Below are positions 1 to 10,160 of a stretch of DNA of 64,000 nt, in pieces. Position numbers and translations under genes: made by a program. A model generated the notes under the pieces. It was not told the DNA's origin, made no database searches, and was given only the letters and a program-made list of their open reading frames with translations. Position 1 is the stretch's first letter; every line of letters begins with the position of its first letter. Origin of the DNA: Heliocybe sulcata (lineage: Eukaryota > Basidiomycota > Agaricomycetes > Gloeophyllales > Gloeophyllaceae); NCBI GenBank assembly GCA_004369045.1, contig ML213512.1:614085-678084 (forward strand). The letters run 5' to 3'.

Positions 1-289
1 CGTCAAAAAGCACCTGCTACTCAGCACTCTAGCTGTAAAACCCAGCATGCTGCAACTATAACCGTGTTAGTACTGCGGCTCACTGCTCGTGGGGATCCTG
101 GTAGAGGAGCATAGGAAGTACTATTTCCCTTCGCTGAAGCCACACAAAGAGAGGACTTTGCTGCGGGCAGGTCATAAGGAATATTAATGGACTGCATATG
201 TTTTCAGAGTCCAGGTGTATGCTTGTCGGACAGGTAAGGAAAGAATTCATATGTGCGGTAGTAGCGTACTGGTCCTGATACATGGTCAG

Positions 290-577
290 ATTTGCAGTCG
301 TCTACTCGGGATGCTATCAGCCTTGTCCGCGCCCCACCCCTGAGTGACATATCATAATGTCCCTACTGCGCTTGACGAGGATGTTGTAAAAAAAGTGATC
401 AGGGGCTGCAGCAGGCGAAGGAGGGCACAAGACATCTTCGGAGATGAGCACAAACAATCGATACATCGAGAAAGAAATGCATGTGAGACTACAGCGTGAC
501 GCGTAAATAGCGAAGAAACAGTCGCGCAGACAAATCGCGCTCAACAGGGGAATTCGAGTGAAGCCGTTGACATAGGT
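290..577 (-). repeat. Segmental duplication, copy 1 (downstream of eIF4G paralog A)
   Basis: This stretch just 3' of paralog A is visibly related to 2940..3340. Both contain a block reading like 'tgtccctactgc' followed by 'cttgacg', and then a 'cagcaggcgaagg' block in the same order and orientation. Similarity is patchy (roughly two thirds by eye). No gene is supported here. I read it as the 3' flank of an ancestral paralog that was duplicated together with its terminal exon. Bases 1..289 hold nothing I can name. Confidence 0.6.
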
Positions 578-2691
578 TTAGTTGTTGGTGTTCGTCCTTC
601 TCTTGTTTATGGCACGAGCCCAATCGCTATCAGGCTCGGCTGCCGCCATGGCTATCATCGTCCTCGCTAACATGACCTTGAAATCATTCTCCTCGCCATT
701 ATGCTTGGCACGGCCAGCAGTCTGAAGCATGCTAGTAGACGCCGACCCTGAGATGGTTGAACTTCCCGGCCTGGGCTTGCCTGCACGCGCATTCACGGAG
801 GGAACGATAGGCCTGAGTGTTGTCGTCGGCTGCTTGCTGATCTCGCCAAAGTTGGAGAGGTCACCAGCTTTAGCAAGATGAGCAGCAGTCCAGTCGTCAG
901 CCTGTGGCTGGTCCTGTCGGTCTTGTCCGCGTCGCGAGCCGCCGTGCGACATGGTATCCATTCTTTGGGAAGATTCGCGCTCGTTCATAGCCTGCTCCAT
1001 CGCAGCCTGAAAGCACGGGTTAAGCTATAGAATAACACCAGCACACATGAGCTTACCTCTTGGTGGATCTCAGCGATTGTCTTCGGAGCCGCCATCGCGT
1101 TACGGGGTATCCAATTGCGGTGGCGCAATTCAACGACATCCTGGCAAGGCAGATCAGGAACGTCGAGACCGTCGAGAATAAAGACAACATACTTGTAACA
1201 TGAACTGCAGACGAGGAGGAACTTTCGGGTTCTTTGCCAGCTCCTTCATACGAGCGAAGTAGATATCCATATATTGCTTCGCCCGCGGTGTGTCGAAAAT
1301 CTGACCGATCGTCGTGAGCAGCTGGCACAAGCTTTCGATTTCCTCCTCCTCGGGGTTGTCGACATTGCTCAGCAGCTTCTTGATACACTCGTGCATGATA
1401 CGCTCCGTCAGCATCTGTAGCTTGAACAACTCGCCAATGAACTTGACGAGACCAAGACCCTGCCGCTTGGCCTTCGCCGCAGCATAGTACTCCTCGGAGT
1501 ACAACTCAGCCTCCTCCTCCTCCTTGCCTTCATTTGCTGCGGCGAGGGCGGCATCAGCAGAAGCCTTGCCCTTTGCAGCAGCAGCGGTACTCTCCTTCGC
1601 AGCCCAACCACGCTCGAAGTCTTCCTGACACCGGTTGAGGAGGTACTTCCTGAACAGCTGCCCACCCGTGATGGGTTTGCCTTCCGTGTTCCGAATACCC
1701 TCGTCTTGCACATCGGGACTGATCTGCTCCATCATCTTCCGACACAGTCGCGCATACATCTCCGACCAAGCAGCCTCGTCAGTGGCTTTCTCAAAGACCA
1801 ACCGAATGACTTGGATGAGGGTCCGGCCATCCTTCTCCTTCTTAGACTTGTTCGCCCAGCCAATGATCTGGTCAGAAATGGACTCGAACCGCTCCATCGT
1901 GAGCTTGTTGAGCAGGCCACAGACCTTACGGTCCACGACCTCGGGCGAGTCGTCATTAACAGGCTTTCGTGCTGAGCTCTGTGGTACGCAGCGGTTCGCC
2001 GACGCCTGATGAGGCGCAACAGGCTCCAGTGGAGGACCCATAGGTGCACGTGGGTTCCCGGGCGTCTTCTGTATTGTAACAGGAGAGGATGTCGGTACAA
2101 TCTCGCTGGGGACAATTGTAAAAGCACGTACGAAGGGTTGTGGCATCTCCCCACTAAGCCAAAGCTCACTCAGGAGCTTCTGAACATCACAATGCGTGTA
2201 CAATTTGGGTGATGCGATTGGCCTTGTCTTCGAGAGGGCCGCGGGAGGTATTGTAGGAGAAAGAGAAAGCGATGTGTAGTGCTTGGTAGGGAACTGCGCA
2301 AGATTTACGACCGGGCCCGAACTCGAAGTGGGAGTCTTTGGCGCAATTGAACACGGCTGGACATATGTCCCATTGCTCTCTTCCGATACAACGGGACCAG
2401 AGAGAACCTGAACGTTGTTCTGTGGTGAGTTATCAGCAGTAGAGTGCGTATGACCCTCTACAGCGGGCTCAGCAACTTTGCGTTGGGGGAAACGCGTTCT
2501 CAAGATCAGAGTCTGCAAGAATATGCTGAGTAGGATTTCAACAAATGGATTAGCGTAGATACCGCTGGTTCCGTCGCACCCGAATTTTTTGCCGTAATTG
2601 CGACTTCAATAACAACGTCACCGTCCTGCCATTGCGTCTGGGTGCGGACGACGTCGTCCCCATGCAAAATCTGATACTGGATGGGGGGCAT
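578..2691 (-). CDS. eIF4G paralog A: MIF4G-only, novel N-terminus, no MA3 domain
   Basis: Five exons on the - strand: 2563..2691, 2132..2512, 1193..2068, 1057..1140, 578..1006 (632 aa). All introns are 50-63 nt with GT..AG ends and the phases agree. The ATG at 2691 is the only good start, because the second exon opens directly after an acceptor and has no early Met. Residues 1-43 resemble nothing I know. A short motif, YTHCDVQKLL, follows near the end of exon 2. An intact MIF4G domain (about 215-490) begins near VDRKV and is almost identical to that of the full eIF4G at 10161..15023, with the same 84-nt exon. The eIF4E-binding YxxxxL motif and the MA3 domain are absent; the protein ends in a different tail (MIAMAAAEPD). 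MIF4G domains bind eIF4A and RNA, so an eIF4A-binding modulator of translation is an inference. The 63-nt intron 2069..2131 is frame-neutral and could be retained. Confidence 0.7.
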
Positions 2692-2939
2692 ATCCAGATA
2701 CAAAACCGTCAAGTATGATAAGGTACGAACTATTCCACGCAGATTACGCAAGGAACCTCGTGAACGTGAAGTGCGAGGCAGAGTTCGAAGAGGAGGAACT
2801 TGGCGAAGTGCGATGATCTAACCGAGATAAACCGCAGCAGATCAATGTACTGTATGACCACGTGCCTCGCCTAAGTGATTTATTCAATGAAAAGCAAAAA
2901 AAAACCAAAATATTATATTCTGACACTTTGTCCTGCATC
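2692..2939. other. Upstream region of paralog A
   Basis: This is a short intergenic gap between paralog A and the duplicated flank of paralog B. It contains a run of T (A on the + strand near 2898..2906) and a short 'gctgagc' tandem at 2943..2962. It should hold the paralog A promoter. I see no further gene. Confidence 0.4.
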
Positions 2940-3346
2940 TGAAGCTGAGCGCTGAGCGCTGAAGCTCAAAGAATAGGGTCGTAGCTAATTGTACAGCCGT
3001 CGGGGCAGAGTGTCGGTAGAACTTCACGACAGCGTACTCGTCTACCTAGGATGACTTCGCTTGAGATTAGACTGTCCCTACTGCCCTTGACGGAGATAAT
3101 GCCGAGAAAGTCATCAGATACAGCAGCAGGCGAAGGCGGGCTCAAGAGGTATTCGGACATAGGATGATTCACGCGATGGGATGAGAAAACGGACACATTA
3201 AGCAAGAAACGAATGGGAAGCTGCGACGTGAATATCGAGGTCACTGCCATGCAAACAGTCGATCTGAGCAAGAGGATCCAACTGAAGCTGCGACATGGAT
3301 AAACATGAAGCGTTGCATTCAGCTCTTGCTGCCCGTCCATCTCTTG
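2940..3346 (-). repeat. Segmental duplication, copy 2
   Basis: This is the partner of 290..577. The 'tgtccctactgc' and 'cagcaggcgaagg' blocks lie in the same order and in the same position relative to an A-type terminal exon (3347..3637). It shows that the duplicated unit extended past the stop codon into non-coding flank. Confidence 0.6.
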
Positions 3347-3637
3347 TTATGCGACGCGCCAATCGTTGTCAGGCTCAGCTGCGGCCATGGCCAAGATCAT
3401 TCGTGCTGCTAAGAGCCTGCGCTCGCTTTCCTCGTCATTAGGCTCGGCAGTGTCAGCATTCTAAAACATGCTACTGGAGGCCAATCCTGGGATAACTGGA
3501 CTGCCCGACCTCTGATCGCCCGCACGTGCATTTGCGGAGGAAGCGCTAGGCGTGAAGGTCATTGTTGACTGCTCGCTGATCCTGCCAAAGTTGGAGAGAT
3601 CACCACCTTTGGCAGGACGAGCAGCAGTCCAGCCGTA
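3347..3637 (-). pseudogene. Fragment of an A-type eIF4G terminal exon
   Basis: Read on the - strand, this fragment starts at a YGWTAARPAK-like segment and runs for 97 codons to TAA, parallel to the last exon of paralog A (578..1006). It shares the unusual tail, MILAMAAAEPD here against MIAMAAAEPD in A. One in-frame TAG lies at 3461..3463, where A reads a Gln codon. No upstream exon is attached directly: the fragment begins 7 nt after the stop of paralog B. It is either a dead remnant of the 3' end that B had before recombination, or an alternative last exon. A TAG acceptor-like sequence sits at its edge, so the second option is not excluded. Confidence 0.6.
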
Positions 3638-3643
3638 CGTAAC

Positions 3644-6591
3644 CTACAAATCAAGTGGGGTTGACAACATGGAGATGAGCTTATCCTTGTCCATCGACTT
3701 GTCAACAATGCGATCACGCCGCTCCAGATCCTTGTCCAAGCCAGCGCCTTTCATCATGATAACAAATAGCTGGGGCGCCTTGGGTACATCGACAGCAATA
3801 TCGTCGATGAACTCGGCAGTGTCCATGAAACCCTCCTCAAAAGCAGCCGATGAGCACAGGCCCTTCTCAGCAGCCCGAAGGAAGAAGCGAGCGACGAGCT
3901 CGGCGTCGGCAGCCTTTGACTCGATAGCCTTGGTAAGCAAAGAGTCGACAAGACGGAACCGATGCCCCTGAGGCAGCTTGGTAAAGTATTCCTCGGCTTC
4001 GTCCAGATCGCGGATAGCGAAGAACTCCTTCGAGTCCTCCGCGATCCTCCGCTTGGCCTCTTCCTCGGACATGGTAGGTTTATATCCTGCGCAAGAAGCA
4101 GAAGGCATCTCCCCCTTCGACTCTTCATCTGCCAAATGCCTCGACTGAGGCAGCAGCTGAATTTTGCTCCCCTCGGTTGGTTGAGGGGGAGGGCCTGCCT
4201 GCAGCCAGTTAACGCTAGGCTTCCGACTTCGTGGCCCACTGGGCTTAACCGCTTCAGGAGCATTAAGCATAGCGGAAATGTTGCCAGACGTCGACCATGA
4301 AATCGCCGGCTCGGACATCCTCGGTGACTGCATGCTGATCTTGCCAAAGTTCGTCAGGTCCCCAGCCTTGGCAGGACGAGCAGCAGTCCATCCGTAAGCC
4401 CGTTGCTGGTCCTGTCGGTCTTGTCCGCGTGGTGAGCCGCCGCGCGACATGGTGTTCATTCGTTGGGCAGATTCACGCTCCTTCATAGCCTGCTCCTTCA
4501 CGGCCTGGAAACGGGGGTTAAGTTATGGCATAACACCAGCACGCATGAGCTTACCCGTTGATGGATCTCAGCGATCGTCTTGAGAGTCGCCATCGCGTTA
4601 CGGGGTATCCAATTGCGGTGACGCAATTCAATGATATCCTGGCAATGCAGATTAGGAACGTCGAGACCGTGGAGAGCAAACACCACATACTTGTAACATG
4701 AACTGCAGACGAGGAGGAACTTTCGGGCTCTTTGTCAGCTCCTTCATACGAGCGAAGTAGTTATCCATATATTGCTTCGCCCGCGGTGTGTCGAAAATCT
4801 GACCGATCGTCGTGAGCAGCTGGCACAAGCTCTCGATTTCCTCTTCCTCGGGATTATCGACGTAGCTCAGCAGCTTCTTGATACACTCGTGCATGATACG
4901 CTCCGTCAGCATCTGCAGCTTGAACAGCTCGCCAATGAACTTGACGAGACCAAGACCCTGCCGCTTCGCCTTCGCCGCAGCATAGTACTCCTCGAAGTAC
5001 AGCTCGGCCTTGCGCTCGGCACCGGCACTCTTTTCAACCGCCGAACCACGCTCGAAGTCTTCCTGACACCGGTTGAGGAGGTACTTCCTGAACAGCTGGC
5101 CACCTGTGATGGGTCTGCCTTCCGCGTTCCGAATACCCTCGTCCTGCACATCGGGGCTGATCTGCTCCATCATCTTCCGACACAATCGCGCATAGATCTC
5201 CGACCAAGCAGCCTCATCAGTAGCCTGCTCAAAAACCAACCGAATGACCTGGATGAGGGTCCGGCCATCCTTCTCCTTCTCAGACTTATTCGCCCAGCCA
5301 ATGATCTGGTCAGAAATGGACTCGAACCGCTCCATTGTGAGCTTGTTGAGCAAGCCCCGGACCTTACGATCCACGACCTCGGGAGAATCGTCATTAACAG
5401 GCTTGCGTGCTGAGCTCTGCGGTACCCAGCGGTTCGCCGATGCCTGGAGAGGTGCAACAGGCTCCAGTGGAGGACCCATGAGGCCACCTGGCGGCTGGTG
5501 CTGGAAGGACATCTGACCAGGACCGCCATTCTTGTCTCCCGGGCGCTTATTGCCCCGATGACTGCGTGTTCGTCCAGAGCCAGACGCGCCTGGGCCGCCT
5601 TGACTGGGTGTGCGGGATATCGCAGGAGGACGGCCACCAAACGCAGATGCACCACCCGGGCCGCTGGGGCCAGGGCGAGCACCACTTGCCATGGCAAACC
5701 GCTCCTCGCTGGACAGTTTACTCGTGGGTGTTGCGAACTGTCCCATAGCGAAGCCACCTGGCTTGCCGAAAGACGAGATACCAAGACCAACGGAGGCCTG
5801 GCGGGAGAGAGCGGGAGGTGTAGACATCGCCGCCCCGCGGTTGCCACGTTGAGAGCCACCCTGGGACATGTAGTGCTCGCTAGCAGGCTCGATACCCATC
5901 GCGTCCAAGGGCGGAAGGCGGTCGGGCTTCTCCTTGCAAATCGGCATGAACTGCAGGAGGAAATTGCGGTCATATCTACCAAAATTCGTCAGAACCTACT
6001 TCTACAACACGCGACAAGTTGAGTACGCACACGAACTTGCCGTCCCTCGCGTTCACATTGAGCTCGGGTTTGGGCCTCTGTATGCCTTCAGGATAGCTAA
6101 TACTATTCAAGTCAACAATGCTGCGCGCGGCAGCAACCGTAAGTGAGAAGGGCTGGGAAATATTGGTTTGTCGAGTGCTGGAAAGATCAAGAGGTCCAGG
6201 GCGGTGTTTCTGCTGAGAAGGAACAGCGGTGTCGATCAGTAGGAGTTCTTTGTCCTTTGAGTCCTGCTCCTCGCTATTCTTATCCTTGGTCGCAACAGGT
6301 GCCAGCTCCTTCACCTCCATTTCAGGCTCGGCAGGCTTCTCCTCCGCAACCCTGGCCTTACGATTCGCGGATGCCTGAAGAGAAGGAAGGAGGTGCAGCG
6401 CAACATCCATACGGGCATCTGAGGGAGAGGCCATCTTCTGCACAGTAACAAAAGCGACAATCAGTAAGTACCATTTGCTTGCAGCCCACAGTAATAATAC
6501 GCACGAAGGGCTGCGGCGTCTCGCCAGTCAGTGAAAGCTCATCCAGGAGTTTCTGGACCTCATGGTTCGTGTAAGCTTTTCGTTCTGTCAT
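3644..6591 (-). CDS. eIF4G paralog B: short form with eIF4E site, MIF4G and MA3
   Basis: Five exons: 6505..6591, 6031..6437, 4691..5975, 4555..4638, 3644..4504 (907 aa). Introns are 67, 55, 52 and 50 nt. The last three match intron positions in the full gene at 10161..15023, and the first matches paralog A. The ATG at 6591 is followed by a KAYTNHEVQKLL motif. That motif resembles KPFSKFDVKQLF in the full protein, but the roughly 700 residues that follow it there, including the charged coiled coil, are missing. The eIF4E-binding motif YDRNFLL lies near residue 166. MIF4G spans about 364-595 with a shortened internal linker, and MA3 about 770-907. The donor of intron 2 (gtgcgt) is weaker than its counterpart. 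No frameshift or stop is seen, so it may encode a working short eIF4G. Its end differs from the full gene by a few residues. Confidence 0.75.
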
Positions 6592-7147
6592 ATTGCTTGG
6601 CTCTGTGAGCTGGTGAAGTGGATCCAGCAGAACGAGGATGAAGCGTGGAGAGAGGGCGCTTATCTGGCTTGCATCAGATGAAGGGCGCCCCGTGTTTGCA
6701 TTCCTAATCCAGTCAATGCGCAGTGAATGAATACTTGACTAGTCCCCACGCTTCAGAGAACATGTATCAGGTTCATATTTAGTCCTCGAATCATGACAAT
6801 TACTAACTGCACCTCGTCTTTCATGTACGGTATCGCACCGAGTGTTATTAGAGTGGAATAACTCGAATATAGCTCGGAAAACCACGCATAACTTCATGGC
6901 CCTATAACAGAACATATTCATGAGAACAATAAGCGTTGAGAAGTCATTTTGATGATTCTTTCTCTGGTTTGAAGCGTTTAGAAGATGCTGCTCCGAGCGT
7001 GTCGTATAGGACCATTCACATTCACCTACAGGTTCAAACTCCGCGGCAGTCCGCTTCCCTAAACCGGTGCCACGTTGAACGCGCCTCAATCTGCCTCAAT
7101 AAATTCGAGTCCGTTTCCACCTCTCTTCTTCCTTAGGCCTTCCGGCC
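6592..7147. other. Divergent promoter region (paralog B / dynactin p25)
   Basis: This 556-bp head-to-head spacer lies between paralog B (- strand) and the dynactin p25 gene (+ strand). No coding segment is supported. A pyrimidine-rich stretch precedes the p25 ATG. Confidence 0.4.
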
Positions 7148-7888
7148 ATGGAGGCGCCCATCTATTACTCCAAGTCAGAGTTCATCGAAACCGTAAGAAA
7201 TACCTTTTACAATCCCGCGTGCTGGCAGCCTGACAGCGCAGCAGGACACAGGGAACAAGGTCTCGCGTCGTGCCACGATCGCAGGTCCGCAGAACATCAT
7301 CCTAGGCGGAAAGACCGTCATCGCAACCGGCGCAATCATCCGTGGCGATTTGAGGCGGACGGGACCTGGCCATGCGGTCGTGATTTCTCTGGGGAGGTAT
7401 TGTTTGATCGGGGAGGGGTGTGTGATGAGGTAGGTGGCGTGTAGTGAAAATTGTTTGAGCGCGTTTATGCATAGCAGATGGATGGAAAAGGCCGCCTTAC
7501 AAGACATACCGGGGTAACTTCAACTACTATCCTATGAAACTTGGTGATCACGTCCATATTGGCGCGAACTCGGTCGTGGAGGCGGCTACTATTGGGAATC
7601 ATGTTGAGATTGGGAAGAACTGTGTTATTGTTGGTATTCCCTCCGCTCTGTCTGCTTGGCATAGTAGTTGACGTTGCGAGCGCGTAGGGGAAGTTCACGA
7701 TCATAAAGGACTGCGCGAAGATTGCGGACAACACGATCATTCCGCCGAATACCGTTATCCCTGCGCTGTCCCTCTTTGCCGGCTCGCCTGGGCGTTATGT
7801 CGAAGACTTACCGGAGTCGACGATGGAGGTCGTCGAATCGCGGACAAAGTCGTATTATAGACGCTTTATGCCCTTTGAAGGACGATGA
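7148..7888 (+). CDS. DCTN5: Dynactin subunit p25 (subunit 5)
   Basis: Four exons: 7148..7192, 7245..7429, 7491..7629, 7688..7888 (189 aa, the usual length for the family). Introns are 52, 61 and 58 nt. The product follows DCTN5 along its length: YYSKSEFIET at the N-terminus, GNKVSRRATI, QNIILGGKTVI, an IIRGDL step, then GDHVHIGANS and GKNCVIG hexapeptide-repeat turns of a left-handed beta-helix. p25 belongs to the pointed-end complex of dynactin, which links the dynein motor to cargo such as early endosomes and nuclei. The start has no competitor upstream. There is no sign of damage. Confidence 0.9.
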
Positions 7889-10160
7889 TCCTCCGCACTC
7901 CTGTATCAAGATCGTCCCAGATACCCGCAAGCTTAAGATACAGGATTGATGACATAGGGTGTGGTTCCTCAGTTGCGAAATCGTTTCGTCTGAGCTGACA
8001 CATCTTTCAGATGGGATGCGTATCCTCTACGTGTCAGCGCTAATTGTACTTTTACATGTCTCATGGAATATGCTTGTAACACGATGAACTCTGTATACAA
8101 CCAGGTGCGTGAGTAGGAACCGTATCTGAGACGGGACATCTGTCTGATGTATCTACTCAAGCTTGGTCATGCGCGACCTGTTCTGCAAAGATTGCCTGCT
8201 CTGAGGATCTGTCCGAGTCTAACTTCATGATGTCCAGCGTGGTAACGATGTGAGTCTTCTTACCGACCACATATCTCGGTGATGAAAATACATCGCTGCG
8301 TTCTTTCGGAGTTTTCTTTGACGATAGCGAATAACCCATGTCTTCTGAGCATTCATCTTCCCATCCTTCCTTCATGAGATTCTAACTTCGTCCTCTTATC
8401 TAGTCTTCTCTCTGTCGCTCGCATCATCCAAGGAGATATCCAGCCATGTGAGTGTCGGCTTGCTCGCGTGCTTCCCAGTCGTGCGAGTGCCATATGATGC
8501 ATAATATCCCATTATTAACCAGACTCTGATCCCTGAGATGAGTCGTGATCACCACCCTCTGACTTGGAGTGGTTTTCTTCCTTCTCCGTCTCCTCGTTTC
8601 GTTCGGGCACTGACCTTCACTTCTAGGCTGCTTAAGCACTACTACCAACTTAAATTTTGATGCCGGTTGATATCCCAGTATTGATGGTGAGAGTCTACGT
8701 GCATGTTCATGATGCCATCGTGCTATGTTTTCGAGATGATAACCTTTCAACGGCGCACATACGCACCTCCACGGAGATGTCATGGTGACTTTGTTGTTTA
8801 TGTACCATCAAATTCTGAACTTTTCCTCAGAGTTCTGGTCTTCCTTCGCTGCATGAGCTGACCTGGACTTCCACTTTTGTTAGATGACGGGTTAATTCGG
8901 CCTGTTCGGAGGTGACTATTGGATGCTGTTGGTACGTCTCATAATGGAAGCTGTTGAGAACAATGTTTTGATTTTCCAAACCAGTCTTGGCGAGGTTTTT
9001 GTCCTGCAGATTACCGATATCGCTGGATATACTTCGTTTGTACGGGCTGATGGGTGCCCTGTACCACCCTCGGGTACTTGTCAGCGTTAGACCTTAGAAT
9101 GTATCGAGCCGGACACTTTAGTCAAATCCAAGTGACCTGGATGGCTGGCTCGATACGCTCTAAGGTACCCGGTTCCGCGGCCGTCCTCTGAGTGTCGGTC
9201 TCAGGACGCACATTCCCCGGAGATATTTTTGCTCGTATCGCCGTTATCGCCTCTGATGCGACGGCTTCTGAAGGTATGGTTTTGGAAGAAGAGGGTGCTG
9301 AAGCGTTTGCCCAGGTGATCTCCGGATTTGGCGTTACAAGACGATGACATCGTGTGGGACCCTGGGAACCTTGGGCACGGCAACGGTGTTGCGCCGGTGT
9401 TCAGTCGGTAGTAAGTTCGGGGCCGCGGATTGCTGTGAACTGACTCGAGAGCATCGCCTCCTGACATGGCAGCAATGCCGGAGGGAATGCGCGTACACAT
9501 AGGGCTAGTTTGCGGGAGCGTCGGTACTTGGTTTTGTTCCTCCTGTGGCGGACGTGCTGTCACGTCCCTAGACGGATGCTGGTATGGGAGTGGCTGGTTA
9601 ATAGCGCTTATGTGAATGCCCCCGTGTTTCGCATTTTAATTTCATGGAGAGTGATTCTGCCTGCTGCCTGTTGCCCACCTCGATGCGTGTTGCCATAAGT
9701 AGAACTGAATTACTGTTACATGCGTACTGAGCATGGTAGCCTCGCGATTTCATGACAATGGTCGCGACCCGAGGTATCTGGGGCAGACGAACACCATTAT
9801 TTGATCTGGGCCATTATATTGCCGGCCGGGGCTGGGGGTGACCCGGGTCTTCCTGGTGACGCCGAATGTTTTACAGGCGTCGCACGGAGCCGGGCATACA
9901 TCTTTCGTCCTTACTCGTAGGACAGGATTGAGCGGACCGCTATACTCAGCGTCCGACCCTCTTTTCCCGCCAACTTCCACTTGCGACTGTTTGTTCGCCT
10001 GCTGGCAGGTCATATTTACGACCGACCCACACGCGCGACGTACTCCCTGATATCTGACAAATCACCGCAAAATCCAAAATTCGTACGTCGTCGCAGTCGA
10101 AGAGCGCGCGCGCGACACTCACGCTTTTCTCCCGAATTTTTGCCATTTTTTGAGCCCAGG
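7889..10160. other. Gene-poor spacer
   Basis: About 2.3 kb without a supported gene. Open frames are short, lack family motifs and have no consistent splice pairs. It contains the hairpin repeat at 9091..9166. The last 150 bp should hold the promoter and 5' UTR of the full eIF4G gene. Confidence 0.4.
9091..9166. repeat. Imperfect inverted repeat (hairpin)
   Basis: Left arm 9091..9110 and right arm 9147..9166 pair over 20 bp with two mismatches (core 'gtatcgagcc'). The 36-nt loop has its own small stem (atcca/tggat). It could be a remnant of a miniature transposon, or a structured element; no target-site duplication is obvious. Confidence 0.5.

Noticed and set aside
317-544. Related short frames at 317..544 and 2966..3340 (shared PPSPAA..SVKGSRD-like peptide)
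   Set aside because: The similarity is explained by the duplicated 3' flank. Neither frame has a start, splice partner or recognisable domain.
1635-2009. Open frames antisense to the MIF4G exons (also 4772..5413, 13119..13820)
   Set aside because: The same frames recur opposite every copy of the MIF4G domain, so they follow from the conserved coding strand rather than from a gene of their own.
6405-6440. 34-nt intron (gtactt..cag) in eIF4G paralog B
   Set aside because: Below any other intron length in the window. The 67-nt intron 6438..6504 uses the same acceptor, keeps phase 0 and matches the intron of paralog A.
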